From positions 62,001-126,000 of the forward strand of contig JAHBSL010000012.1 in assembly GCA_019639135.1 (NCBI GenBank): a stretch of 64,000 nucleotides of DNA, in the 5' to 3' direction. Both the position numbers and the translations under genes were made by a program. Every line of letters starts with the position of its first letter. The stretch's first letter is position 1. This DNA comes from Acidobacteriota bacterium. GTDB lineage: Bacteria; Acidobacteriota; Blastocatellia; Pyrinomonadales; Pyrinomonadaceae. Below the pieces are notes generated by a model. That model saw only the letters and a list, made by a program, of their open reading frames with translations, was not told the DNA's origin and did no database searches. This document shows positions 16,872 through 26,062 of this stretch, in pieces.

Positions 16872-17468
16872 GTGGAGGCGGAGAACAAAAATTTTGTTTC
16901 CGAAGGTGGGGCACCGGTCTGCGGGCCGGAGTCCGTTTACGCATATTTGGATGGATTACTTTTGCCTGAAGCGTTAATGGCCTTCGAGGCGCATTTGGAC
17001 ACATGTGCCGAATGTCGGGAAGCGGTGAACCATGAAAAGGTGTTTGCGGGGATGCTTGATAACTCCCTCGTGAGTGAACCGTCTGTACAACTTCCGGAAG
17101 ATTTTGCAAAGCGAGTTGCGGTTACTGCGGAAAGCACGGTGGTCGGTACGGGAGATCGATCAAACACTTTGCGAGCGGTCGCGATCGTGGCGGGGTTACT
17201 TTTCGTAGCCACAGTTCCTGTGGTTATGGCGGGCGGGAATGGCATTTCCGTGGTCGGCAGAGCGCTTGAGATGATCGGTGTGATCGGTCTCGCTGCCGTT
17301 CACCTTGCCTACAGCATTGGTGTCTCCGTAGCTGTTATTGTCAGATCAGCAACGGCGCCTGTAATTGACAAGCCGCTGATCGTGCCGATCTTCCTGGTGT
17401 TCATCGCATTTGCGGGGTTGATGTTGTTGAGGGTTCGGCTGAATCGCTCCGGTAATACGGTGAACTAA
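16872..17468 (+). CDS. Zinc-finger anti-sigma factor, membrane-bound
   Basis: 198-aa protein starting at GTG. Its N-terminal ASD-like zinc finger shows HLDTCAECREAV, a HxxxCxxC motif typical of ZAS-type anti-sigma factors, within a domain that also has the LDGLLLPEALMAFEAHL helix. From about residue 97 three hydrophobic segments follow (AVAIVAGLLFVATVPVVMAG; a second around 135-160; a third LIVPIFLVFIAFAGLMLLRV), making this an inner-membrane sensor. It should sequester the adjacent ECF sigma factor. The signal is unknown. Confidence 0.88.
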   Translation: MEAENKNFVSEGGAPVCGPESVYAYLDGLLLPEALMAFEAHLDTCAECREAVNHEKVFAGMLDNSLVSEPSVQLPEDFAKRVAVTAESTVVGTGDRSNTLRAVAIVAGLLFVATVPVVMAGGNGISVVGRALEMIGVIGLAAVHLAYSIGVSVAVIVRSATAPVIDKPLIVPIFLVFIAFAGLMLLRVRLNRSGNTVN

Positions 17469-17472
17469 GAAA

Positions 17473-18426
17473 ATGATGGTGCTCAGTTTCGCACGAAATA
17501 GAAAACTGATACTAATCGCATTTCTTTGTGCAGGGTTCCTTGTGTTCTCGCCTTTTGAAGCAAGAGCCGTGACCATGATCACGTTCTCGCAGGAGGACGA
17601 CGGTCAGACGATCATCATTGAGAATGCACCGGAGATGAATGTCATTTCCTTCGGCAAAAAGGTTGTCGTCCGCGGAAAGGCAAAGGAGGTTTTTTCGTGG
17701 GGTGGCGATGTTGTGGTCGAAGGGACAGTCGAGTCTGATGTTGCGACACTCGGCGGCTCCGTGGTGCAAAAACACGACTCCAAGATCGGTGGTGCCGTCA
17801 TCGTCATTGGCGGGTCTTATCGTCCGGAAAGCGCGGAGCCGATCCGCGGCCCGGATAAGGAAACGGTGGTTTTTGGTATGTTCGAAGAAGAATTTCGCGA
17901 CCTTGCCAAGAACCCGTCACAGATCTTCTCTCCTGCCTTCACACCAGCATTCTTCGCTCAGAGGGCCCTTTCGGCTTTATTCTGGTTCATCGTGACTTTC
18001 ACGTTCGTTTCGCTCGCACCGGGTTCGGTCAGCCGGGCGATCGCAAGGACCAACCTTACGCCGCTCAAGGTGTTCGGTATCGGCGGGGGATTGTTCGCAC
18101 TTTTTGGACTTTTCGTCATCGTCTCGCTCAGATACATGCCGGATTACCTTGGGGCGGTCGTTAGCCTGATGGCATTCGTTCTCTTGCTTCTCGCTTACGT
18201 ATTTGGTCGCATCGTTCTGCAGGTCAGTTTCGGGAAGGCGATCCAGAAGTACCTCGGTATCAGCATAGCTCGTTCCGAACCCGCCGCGATCCTCATAGGT
18301 GTGCTCGCCTGGACCGTCATTCTATCCATTCCTTACCTATGGACGATGGCCGCTTTTGCTCTCTTTATTGCAGGCATCGGTCTCGTTGCTACCGGCCGCT
18401 CGCACCGCGTCTTGAGCCAGCCCTAA
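17473..18426 (+). CDS. Polymer-forming (bactofilin-like) domain membrane protein
   Basis: 317 aa. A signal peptide (LILIAFLCAGFLVFSPFEARA) is followed by a right-handed beta-helix-like stretch at ~45-115 with repeating short hydrophobic strands (VVVRGKAKEVFSWGGDVVV; VESDVATLGGSVV), as in polymer-forming cytoskeletal domains. From ~155 to the end there are several membrane segments (ALFWFIVTFTFVSLAPG; VSLMAFVLLLLAYVFG). It lies 4 bp after the anti-sigma gene, so it is probably cotranscribed and may be part of the envelope-stress output. Exact function is unknown. Confidence 0.7.
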   Translation: MMVLSFARNRKLILIAFLCAGFLVFSPFEARAVTMITFSQEDDGQTIIIENAPEMNVISFGKKVVVRGKAKEVFSWGGDVVVEGTVESDVATLGGSVVQKHDSKIGGAVIVIGGSYRPESAEPIRGPDKETVVFGMFEEEFRDLAKNPSQIFSPAFTPAFFAQRALSALFWFIVTFTFVSLAPGSVSRAIARTNLTPLKVFGIGGGLFALFGLFVIVSLRYMPDYLGAVVSLMAFVLLLLAYVFGRIVLQVSFGKAIQKYLGISIARSEPAAILIGVLAWTVILSIPYLWTMAAFALFIAGIGLVATGRSHRVLSQP

Positions 18427-18572
18427 ATCCATTAAGTGTAACGTTTTACAATTCTTTACATATTTCGGTGAACCGCCGTGATGTTATTTACGTCATAATC
18501 TTTTTTGGGGCATCCATTGCCTGCATTAAGACGAAAAACTTTGGTAGTCGTTAGGTTTTAGCAAGTCTAATT

Positions 18573-19778
18573 ATGCGTATTCATTTAATCTGGTTAATTT
18601 TCGCTTATTTTGCTTCAGCAATCCTCGTCACCGTGGCTGCACAGGACGCGCCACGGCCTTCGTATGTCACCGGAGAGGTTACTGTGGTCACGGATTCCGG
18701 ACTTGAGATCAAGAACGACAAAGGAACCACGAAGGTCAAATTCGGAACAACTACCGAATTCAAGCGCGTGCCGCCGGATCGGCCCAGCATTACCGCCGCG
18801 ACCCCGACAGAGCGGTCGGAGATAGGGCAAGGTGATCGTCTCCTCATTTCAGGCTTTTACAATGCGGACAAAACCGAGTTTACCGCTAGAGCGGTTTACC
18901 AGATGAGCAGTTCGGACATCGCTCGCAAGCAACAGCAAGATACAGAACGTTGGGCGACTCGCGGTATCTCAGGGCGGGTTGCCAGCGTCAACCCCGCAAC
19001 GAATCAGATAACTATCGAGGTGCGTGGGCTTATGGGTTCAACCAAGGTGGTAGTGAATCCAAAAGGCAACGTGGTTTTCAAGCGATACGCTCCGAACTCG
19101 GTTCGGTACAGCGAAGCTGTTGCGAGCAGCCTTGCTGAGGTTCAGGTGGGAGATATGCTTCGAGCTTTGGGAGACCGAGGGCCGGACAGCCTTAGCTTTG
19201 CGGCCGAAGAGATCCTGACTGGAGCGTTTCAGACCGTTGCTGGGACCGTAAAGACGATTGATGCGGCAGCAAATCAGATCACGATTACTGACCTGCAGAC
19301 TCAGAAGGAGATCGTTGTTCAGCTTGGCCCTGGGTCGGCAATGAGAAGGCTACCTGAAGAAATGGCTCAACGGATGACTGGTTTTGGTGGATCTCCAAGT
19401 TCACCCGGTGCTGGCCCAGGTGGACAGCGTCCGGGCGGTAATGAAGCTCAGCGCACAGCTGGCGGCGGGCCCGGCCAATTGGTTCCGGGTGGTCCGCGAG
19501 GCCCCGGAATTGGCGGTGGTCCGCGCGGCGGAATTGATGACATGTTCGAAAGGATGCCGGCTATAACTCTCGGCGACATCACGGTCGGTTCGATGATAGC
19601 TGTCTCAAGCACGAGAAATGGTCAGACCGACCGTGTGACTGCGATCAAACTGCTAGCCGGGGTTGAGCCATTTGTCCGGGCTGCCCAGATGGCAGCGGCG
19701 GCACAAGGGCAACGCGGCGGCCGCGGAGCAGTTAGCGGCGGATTTTCTATACCCGGTTTGGAGGGATTTGATAATTAA
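18573..19778 (+). CDS. Secreted DUF5666 domain-containing protein
   Basis: 401-aa exported protein (signal peptide LIWLIFAYFASAILVTVAA). It contains at least three OB-like repeats with the pattern V-G-V...N-ITI.....(V/I)...P: SYVTGEVTVVTDSGLEIKN, GISGRVASVNPATNQITIEV, and TVAGTVKTIDAAANQITITD, as in DUF5666 proteins. Residues ~270-320 are a Gly/Pro/Arg-rich low-complexity segment. It sits between the sigma/anti-sigma cluster and the Oar-like TonB receptor; the 146-bp gap upstream shows no terminator. Role unknown, possibly an outer-membrane or periplasmic regulator. Confidence 0.75.
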   Translation: MRIHLIWLIFAYFASAILVTVAAQDAPRPSYVTGEVTVVTDSGLEIKNDKGTTKVKFGTTTEFKRVPPDRPSITAATPTERSEIGQGDRLLISGFYNADKTEFTARAVYQMSSSDIARKQQQDTERWATRGISGRVASVNPATNQITIEVRGLMGSTKVVVNPKGNVVFKRYAPNSVRYSEAVASSLAEVQVGDMLRALGDRGPDSLSFAAEEILTGAFQTVAGTVKTIDAAANQITITDLQTQKEIVVQLGPGSAMRRLPEEMAQRMTGFGGSPSSPGAGPGGQRPGGNEAQRTAGGGPGQLVPGGPRGPGIGGGPRGGIDDMFERMPAITLGDITVGSMIAVSSTRNGQTDRVTAIKLLAGVEPFVRAAQMAAAAQGQRGGRGAVSGGFSIPGLEGFDN

Positions 19779-19862
19779 TTTGTTTTGTTCATAGCACTGT
19801 AACTCTCTCTCCAGATGAATTTGAAGGTGGGGACGAGGACGTATTTCTGAGGACTACCATTT

Positions 19863-22793
19863 ATGCATTTATTTAAAAGATCTATAACGAGCATTCTGGC
19901 CGTTGCCATATTTTCATTGTCCGCTCTCGGTCAACAGCAAGGAACCGTCTCCGGGCAGGTTCAGGACGAACTTGGCGCGGCGGTCGTAGGAGCGACGGTG
20001 ACCGTCGTTAATCCCGAAGGACGAGTTCGCACCCTAACAACCAACCAGAGGGGCGAATTCACCGTCAGCGGCCTTGTGCCGGGTATCTATACGGTTCGGA
20101 TCGCGGTGCCGAACTTCGCCATTTACGAGAACAACGAAGTTGAGATCAAGGCTGGACAGCGGACGGAACTAACCGTTCCGCTGACCGTAGAAGGCGTCCA
20201 GGAACAGGTTGACGTCGATACGACGAACCAGGTTTCGACCGACCCGAACGCGAACCTCAGCGCTACGGTGCTCAAGGGCGAGGATCTTGAAGCTCTTCCG
20301 GATGACCCGGACGAGCTTGAGGCCGCCCTGCAGGCACTAGCCGGACCTTCGGCAGGCCCTAATGGCGGACAGATATACATTGATGGATTTACAGGCGGCC
20401 GGCTTCCTCCGCGCGAAGCGATCCGCGAGATCCGCATCAACCAGAACCCTTTTTCGGCAGAATACGACCGACTTGGGTTCGGAAGGATCGAGATCCTCAC
20501 ACGACCCGGAGCAGACAAGTTCCGTGGAAGCGCGTTCATGAATTTTAATGATTCGAGGCTGAATTCGCGTAATCCCTTTGCCTTGAACCGTGCCCCCGGC
20601 CAGACCCGCTTCTTCGGCGGGAACATTTCGGGGCCGGTGCAGAAGGGCAAGTCATCGTTTTTTGTTGATATCAACAATCGAGATATTGATGCAAATACGA
20701 TCATAAACGCACAGGTTCTCGACGTGAATTTAAATGTGATTCCGTTTCAGCAGGACTTTAAAGTTCCGACCCGGCGGTTCTCGATCAGCCCTCGATTCGA
20801 CTATCAGATCAACGATAAAAACACTCTTCAGCTTCGTTATAGCTACACAAATGCCAAGTCGGAGAATCAGGGGTTGGGCAATTTGACGCTGCCTTCCCGG
20901 GCGTTTGAAACCACTTTTACCGAAAACGAGATCCGCGTAACAGAGACGATGATCATCAATCCGAAGACGATCAACGAAACTCGTTTCGAGATAGACTGGG
21001 AAGATCGAGAGCAGATCGGCGACAATTCGATTCCGACAATAAGTGTCGGCTCCGCATTTGTCGGAGGCGGTTCCCAGATCGGAACGAGCTTTAATCGGAC
21101 AAATTCGTGGGAACTTCAGAATTATACAACGACCTCACTCGGCAAGAACTCGGAACATGCGATCAAGTTTGGCGTCCGGCTCCGCGGAATAAGACTGAGG
21201 GATCGCTCGGAGAATAATTTCGGTGGAAGTTTTTCATTCATCAATCTTGATAGCTATCGAAATACGATCCTCGGCAACGATTTTCCGACCTCGTTCACGT
21301 TGACAACTGGAAACCCCGAGCAGAAAGTGTCGCAAACCGATGTCGGGTTGTTCATTACGGACGATTGGCGGATAAGCCCTGGCCTGACAATGAGTTTCGG
21401 CCTTCGTTACGAGAATCAGACCAACATCAAAGATAGCTTGAATTTTGCTCCGCGACTTTCCTTCGCGTGGTCGCCCGGAGCCGGTGGAGCACGAGCACCG
21501 AAGACCGTAATACGCGGCGGATTCGGTATTTTCTATGACCGATTCAGTGAAAACCTCACACTTCAAGCTCGCAGGTTTAATGGTTCGGAGCAGTTGAGTC
21601 TTTTGGTGAGCAGTTTCGATCCGAATCCGGTAAGGCGGGCGGCGGCGATCGCTTTGCTCCAGCAGACAGTGTTTACGGTCGATGGGGTCAGCAATGCTCC
21701 GACCGCAGATCAAATCCTTGCTGCACTTCCGCAGTCAAATACTATAAGATCGATATCACCGGAAATTCAATCGCCCTATATGGCGCAGGTTGCACTTGGC
21801 GTCGAGCGGCAACTGCCGTTCAATACGACCGTTTCGCTCTTTTATATCGGCTCACGGACTTGGCATGTTCTCCGTGCCCGGAACATCAACGCACCGATCT
21901 GTCCTGAGCAGGTGAATTGCCTCGATGCTCCGCGTCCGGATCCGCTTTCGGGCGATATATATCAGTATGAGTCGAGCGGTGTGTTGAATCAGAACCGGAT
22001 CTTTACGAATATCCGAGCGAATATCAATCCCAGGATATCGATCTGGGGCAACTACTCTCTCGGTTTTTCAAAGGGCGACACGGATGGAGCATTCAGTTTC
22101 CCGTCGTACTCCTATGACCTGACCGGTGAGTATGGGCGTTCGTCCTCAGACATTCGTCATAACTTCGTTTTCGGCGGCAACATTTCGCTTCCGTGGGAAT
22201 TCTCGCTGAACCCGTTCGTCATAGCGAACACCGGTTCTCCTTTCAACATTACCCGCGGTGTTGATCTCAATGGCGACGGTCTGACGAATGAGCGGCCAAC
22301 ATTTGGCGAACTTGCGGCTCGTTGCGGCGAACTCGGACTTTCGAATTCGTTCTGCGATGTTTCAGGCTTTGACCCGAATCAGGTCATTCCCCGTAATTTT
22401 GCGGATGGGCCGAAATTCTTTAACGTTAACATGAGAGTCAGTAAGAACTTCGGGTTCGGTAAAACTTCGGCTCCTTCAAATGACCGGGCACAGACCGGTG
22501 GTGGAGGCGGTCCCCGCGGCGGATTCCCGGGTATGGGTGGACGCGGTGGTCGCGGCGGCGGTGGTTTTGGAGGATTCGGCGGCGGCGACGGTCGCAGCCC
22601 TTACAACCTTAACATCAGCGTTCAGTTCACGAATCTGCTCAATATCGTTAACTTTGCATCGCCGATCAGTAATCTTGCATCGTCCCGCTTTGGTCAGTTT
22701 ACGCAGACCCGTGGCGGTTTCGGAGGAGGCGGGTTTGGTGGAAGTAATTCAAATAATCGGAGCATTACTCTTCAAGCCCGTTTTAGCTGGTAG
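19863..22793 (+). CDS. Oar-like TonB-dependent outer-membrane receptor with carboxypeptidase-regulatory domain
   Basis: 976-aa outer-membrane protein. After a signal peptide (to ~23) comes a CarboxypepD_reg-like Ig domain (GTVSGQVQDELGAAVVGATVTV; TVSGLVPGIYTVRIAV), then a plug domain (IREIRINQNPFSAEYDRLGFGRIEI), then a large beta-barrel ending SITLQARFSW with a C-terminal aromatic as in BamA-dependent barrels. A Gly/Arg-rich tract (RGGFPGMGGRGGRGGGGFGG region) lies at about 885-915 and another at 950-965, in what should be periplasmic turns. It is typical of Acidobacteriota, where such receptors are numerous. Substrate unknown. Confidence 0.9.
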   Translation: MHLFKRSITSILAVAIFSLSALGQQQGTVSGQVQDELGAAVVGATVTVVNPEGRVRTLTTNQRGEFTVSGLVPGIYTVRIAVPNFAIYENNEVEIKAGQRTELTVPLTVEGVQEQVDVDTTNQVSTDPNANLSATVLKGEDLEALPDDPDELEAALQALAGPSAGPNGGQIYIDGFTGGRLPPREAIREIRINQNPFSAEYDRLGFGRIEILTRPGADKFRGSAFMNFNDSRLNSRNPFALNRAPGQTRFFGGNISGPVQKGKSSFFVDINNRDIDANTIINAQVLDVNLNVIPFQQDFKVPTRRFSISPRFDYQINDKNTLQLRYSYTNAKSENQGLGNLTLPSRAFETTFTENEIRVTETMIINPKTINETRFEIDWEDREQIGDNSIPTISVGSAFVGGGSQIGTSFNRTNSWELQNYTTTSLGKNSEHAIKFGVRLRGIRLRDRSENNFGGSFSFINLDSYRNTILGNDFPTSFTLTTGNPEQKVSQTDVGLFITDDWRISPGLTMSFGLRYENQTNIKDSLNFAPRLSFAWSPGAGGARAPKTVIRGGFGIFYDRFSENLTLQARRFNGSEQLSLLVSSFDPNPVRRAAAIALLQQTVFTVDGVSNAPTADQILAALPQSNTIRSISPEIQSPYMAQVALGVERQLPFNTTVSLFYIGSRTWHVLRARNINAPICPEQVNCLDAPRPDPLSGDIYQYESSGVLNQNRIFTNIRANINPRISIWGNYSLGFSKGDTDGAFSFPSYSYDLTGEYGRSSSDIRHNFVFGGNISLPWEFSLNPFVIANTGSPFNITRGVDLNGDGLTNERPTFGELAARCGELGLSNSFCDVSGFDPNQVIPRNFADGPKFFNVNMRVSKNFGFGKTSAPSNDRAQTGGGGGPRGGFPGMGGRGGRGGGGFGGFGGGDGRSPYNLNISVQFTNLLNIVNFASPISNLASSRFGQFTQTRGGFGGGGFGGSNSNNRSITLQARFSW

Positions 22794-22814
22794 GATTTTG
22801 AGGTTTTTCAGATG

Positions 22815-22845
22815 GACGGGCTCTATTCGGGCCCGTCTTCTTTTT
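22815..22845 (+). terminator. Rho-independent terminator after the TonB receptor
   Basis: GACGGGCTC and GGGCCCGTC arms pair around the loop tattc, followed by TCTTTTT. It ends the receptor transcript 22 bp after its stop. Confidence 0.85.
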
Positions 22846-22875
22846 ACTTGTCCTGATTCGGAGTATTGTGGAGTT

Positions 22876-23589
22876 ATGCAAACAAGGGTAATTTCAATCG
22901 GTGTTTTCCTGTTAGCCCTCGCAGCTTTTGCGACGGCACAACCCTCTTCGGATTTCGCGGCTGAGAAGGAACTTGCACGGTTAGCGGTCGAGGCCCATGG
23001 AGGGGAGAAGTTACGACAAATGAAGACGCTCGTGGTAACGGGTGGAGTCGATATCACGACCTCGCAGTTTCCCCAGGCGATACCGGCGACGTTTGTTACA
23101 ATATTTGCGGGTGACCGATACCGGTTTGAGCTTAACAATCCGTTCCAGCCGATCCGACAGGCGAACGACGGCACAAAGACGACCTCGACCATTCAGAATG
23201 GATTCACCCTTCCTCCGGTCAATCGGATCGGCTTTCCAGTGCTACAACGTATCGGAGAGACCGGCTTCGTCGTAACAGCGATACCGGACAACAAGAAGAA
23301 GCGCAAGGGGTTTCGTGTGACGTCCCCGGAAGGCTACCACACGGATTTTTTTCTTGATGCAAAGAGTAACCAGGTGAAAAGCTTTGATTCGGTTTATACC
23401 GTCGGAGGACGTACGGTCACGACTTCGGCTGAGATCGATAGGCTTAAACTGGTCGATGGAGTACTTGTTCCTGAGCGATACGTTCAGCGGTTTGACCTTG
23501 ATCAATTTACCGTCTATGCAAATTTCAAGGCTCGCGAGATCAATGTTAACGGCGATGTTGCCGATGACGTGTTCGTCGTCGGTGAATAG
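22876..23589 (+). CDS. Secreted LolA-like / outer-membrane lipoprotein-sorting type hypothetical
   Basis: The frame is open from 22480, but that part overlaps the receptor gene and its terminator; the ATG at 22876 begins a clean signal peptide (MQTRVISIGVFLLALAAFATA). The mature ~215 aa shows the pattern of proteins annotated as LolA-like (AHGGEKLRQMKTLVVTGGVD; LDAKSNQVKSFDSVY; LVPERYVQRFDLDQFTVYANF), a half-barrel that binds lipids. A function in lipoprotein transport is not proven. It has its own terminator. Confidence 0.65.
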   Translation: MQTRVISIGVFLLALAAFATAQPSSDFAAEKELARLAVEAHGGEKLRQMKTLVVTGGVDITTSQFPQAIPATFVTIFAGDRYRFELNNPFQPIRQANDGTKTTSTIQNGFTLPPVNRIGFPVLQRIGETGFVVTAIPDNKKKRKGFRVTSPEGYHTDFFLDAKSNQVKSFDSVYTVGGRTVTTSAEIDRLKLVDGVLVPERYVQRFDLDQFTVYANFKAREINVNGDVADDVFVVGE

Positions 23590-23611
23590 ACTCAAGATGA
23601 AATCAAAATAC

Positions 23612-23643
23612 TGCCTTGCTCGGACAGCAAGGCGGCATTTTTA
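23612..23643. terminator. Bidirectional terminator between convergent genes
   Basis: TGCCTTGCT and AGCAAGGCgGCA pair around cggac, with a T run (attttta) on the plus side and TATTTTG on the minus side. It serves the plus-strand LolA-like gene and the minus-strand epimerase gene. Confidence 0.85.
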
Positions 23644-23661
23644 GCTTCCGGCAATATTCTC

Positions 23662-24615
23662 TTACTTTGAAAAGCGGCTATTCTTCCACCAATCGATCGT
23701 TCGTTCCAGCCCTTCCTCAAGTCCAACAATCTTTTGGTAGCCGAGACATTCGACCGCCTTTCTGTTATCTGCTTGCGAGTGCTTTACGTCGCCTTTCCTT
23801 TCCGGATGAAAGTCCGCGACGACATCATCGCGGCCGGAGATCTTTTTCATCACCTCGACAAGTTCGTTGAGCGAAATTCGCTCGCCGTTGGCGACGTTCA
23901 TCACCTCTCCTATACCCTTTTCGGTATCCGCCGCCCTAATATTCGCATCAACCACATTCGCGACGAATGTGAAGTCACGGGTTTGTTCGCCGTCTCCGTA
24001 GATCACTGGCGTTCCACCCCTCATGAATGCGTCGATGAAACGGGAAATGACCCCCGAATATTGCGACGAAGGATTCTGCCGCGGGCCAAATACATTGAAA
24101 TAGCGCAGCGAAACCGTTTCGAGGCCGTAAACCTGTGAGAACACACGGCAATAATATTCGCCGGTCAGCTTTGCTGCCGCATAGGGCGAGAGCGGGTCGG
24201 GTCTCATCGTCTCGACCTTCGGCAGGGTCGGCTGGTCGCCGTAGGCCGAGCTCGACGCCGCGTAAACGAACCTTCGGACCCCGGCATCGCGAGCGGCCAA
24301 CAAGAGATCGAACGTGGCGTCAACACATGCCTTATGAGTTTCAGCCGGGTCTGCAACTGAGCGAGGGACGCTCGGCAACGCCGCTTGGTGGAATACCGTA
24401 TCGACGCCCGGAAGGATCTTTGCCAGCAACTCGCGGTCAGAGATATCGCCCTCAATGAACTCAAAATCACCAGCGATCTCGTCCAGATTTTCCTGGAAGC
24501 CGGTTGCGAAGTTATCGATAAGAACCGGCTTTGCTCCGAGGCGGATCAATTCGTCGGTGAGGTTCGAGCCGATAAAGCCGGCTCCTCCTGTAACCAGAAA
24601 TCTTGGTGTACTCAT
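23662..24615 (-). CDS. NAD-dependent nucleotide-sugar epimerase (SDR family)
   Basis: Extended SDR protein, 317 aa, that acts on a UDP-sugar. Rossmann motif GGAGFIGSNLTDELIRLGA, VLIDNFATGF, then FHQAALPSVPRS with the Arg/Ser pattern seen in WbpP/Gne-like and UDP-glucuronate 4-epimerases, and the catalytic Tyr/Lys in SPYAAAKLTGEYY. YFNVFGPRQNPSSQYSGVISRF is typical of that branch. It follows ugd by 33 bp on the same strand, so the pair likely makes UDP-glucuronate and UDP-galacturonate for polysaccharide. The exact epimer is inferred. Confidence 0.85.
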   Translation of the reverse strand: MSTPRFLVTGGAGFIGSNLTDELIRLGAKPVLIDNFATGFQENLDEIAGDFEFIEGDISDRELLAKILPGVDTVFHQAALPSVPRSVADPAETHKACVDATFDLLLAARDAGVRRFVYAASSSAYGDQPTLPKVETMRPDPLSPYAAAKLTGEYYCRVFSQVYGLETVSLRYFNVFGPRQNPSSQYSGVISRFIDAFMRGGTPVIYGDGEQTRDFTFVANVVDANIRAADTEKGIGEVMNVANGERISLNELVEVMKKISGRDDVVADFHPERKGDVKHSQADNRKAVECLGYQKIVGLEEGLERTIDWWKNSRFSK

Positions 24616-24648
24616 AAATGTAACCTGATCGAGAGGAAAGGGTCGGAC

Positions 24649-25947
24649 CTAGCGGCCGACTCCGACGTATTCGAACCCGAGCTCACGCATATCTTCGGGT
24701 TCATAGACGTTACGGAGGTCCGCGATCTTCGGCGAGCGGAGCAGCGACTTAACGCGGTCCATATCGAGAGCCCGGAACTGATTCCACTCGGTGACGATGA
24801 CCATCGCGTCGGCGTCCTTGATCGCGTCATACTCGTCGGTAGCGTATTCGACACCTTTGATATAGTGCTTGGATTCCTCCATAGCTACTGGGTCAAAGGC
24901 TCGTACACTTGCTCCGCGCTCGATCATGCCGTGAACGATCTCGATCGCCGGCGATTCACGCATATCGTCGGTTTCAGGCTTGAACGAAAGTCCTAGGACT
25001 CCGATCTGCTTGCCTTTGAGGTCGCCGACCAGTTTTTCGATCTTGGGGATCATGGCCTGTCGTTGCAGGTCGTTCGCAAGTATGACTGCATCAACAATGC
25101 GGGTCTCGACTCCGAATTGATCCGCGACGGTCGTCAACGCACGCGTATCCTTCGGGAAGCAAGATCCCCCATAACCCGGGCCGGGGTGTAGGAACTTCCG
25201 ACCGATCCGATTGTCCATGCCCATTCCGCGAGCGACATCGTGTACATCGCAGCCGATGGCATCACAAAGATTTGCTATCTCGTTGATGAAGGTTATCTTC
25301 GTCGCGAGGAAGGCATTAGCGGCGTATTTTATTAGCTCGGCGGCCTCAAGAGATGTGATGACTATCGGCGTCTCTATCAGATAAAGCGGACGGTAAAGCT
25401 CTTTCATAACCTCGATAGCCCGCTGCTCATTGCTGCCAATAACGACACGGTCTGGCCGCATGAAGTCTTCGATCGCTGCTCCTTCACGGAGAAACTCGGG
25501 ATTTGAGGCCACGCCGAACTCGGTCTGTGTTTCAAGATTCGAAGCGATGAACTCTCGAAGCCACTTGCCTGTTCCGACCGGCACGGTCGATTTTGTGACA
25601 AGGACCTTGTAGCCGTCCATTGCTTTTGCGACCTCAAGAGCTGCCTGCTGATAATAGCTCATATCCGGTGAGCCATCTTCTTTCGGCGGCGTGCCGACTG
25701 CAAGAAAAACGACCTCGGCCCCGGCAACGGCCGTACTGAGGTCGGTGGTGAAATGCAGCCGTCCGGCTTTTACGTTCTTCTCTACCAATTGATCCAAGCC
25801 CGGCTCATAGATCGGAATTACGCCGTTATTTAGCTTTTCGATCTTGTCAACATCCACATCAACACAGGTAACATCAACGCCGAATTCGGCGAAACATGCC
25901 CCTGAGACCAGACCAACATATCCTGTTCCAATAACTGCTATATGCAT
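24649..25947 (-). CDS. ugd: UDP-glucose 6-dehydrogenase
   Basis: 432-aa NAD-dependent oxidase that turns UDP-glucose into UDP-glucuronate. N-terminal Rossmann motif MHIAVIGTGYVGLVSGACFA; the conserved NPEFLREGAAIEDF; the catalytic Cys in HPGPGYGGSCFPKDTRAL; C-terminal domain VGVLGLSFKPETDDMRESPA. Length and order of motifs match the family. It is the first gene of the ugd-epimerase pair; the start is well supported by sequence. Confidence 0.96.
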   Translation of the reverse strand: MHIAVIGTGYVGLVSGACFAEFGVDVTCVDVDVDKIEKLNNGVIPIYEPGLDQLVEKNVKAGRLHFTTDLSTAVAGAEVVFLAVGTPPKEDGSPDMSYYQQAALEVAKAMDGYKVLVTKSTVPVGTGKWLREFIASNLETQTEFGVASNPEFLREGAAIEDFMRPDRVVIGSNEQRAIEVMKELYRPLYLIETPIVITSLEAAELIKYAANAFLATKITFINEIANLCDAIGCDVHDVARGMGMDNRIGRKFLHPGPGYGGSCFPKDTRALTTVADQFGVETRIVDAVILANDLQRQAMIPKIEKLVGDLKGKQIGVLGLSFKPETDDMRESPAIEIVHGMIERGASVRAFDPVAMEESKHYIKGVEYATDEYDAIKDADAMVIVTEWNQFRALDMDRVKSLLRSPKIADLRNVYEPEDMRELGFEYVGVGR

Positions 25948-26001
25948 AAATCAATGTATAAACGAAACTACGATTCTACGAAAAATAGAGCGGACAAACA
26001 A

Positions 26002-26038
26002 AGAAGTGCGAGCCATATTTTCACATGACCCGCACTTC
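26002..26038 (-). terminator. Terminator of the exported-protein gene at 26063
   Basis: Arms GAAGTGCG (26002 region) and CGCACTTC (26030 region) pair with a partly matched inner part. Read on the minus strand, T-rich sequence (TTCTTTGTTTG) follows. It lies 25 bp past the stop of the minus-strand gene. Confidence 0.65.
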
Positions 26039-26062
26039 AAAAATGATCAATTGAAATGGCGA

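Noticed and set aside
22480..22875. N-terminal extension of the LolA-like protein
   Set aside because: It overlaps the TonB receptor gene and its terminator; a clean signal peptide begins at 22876.
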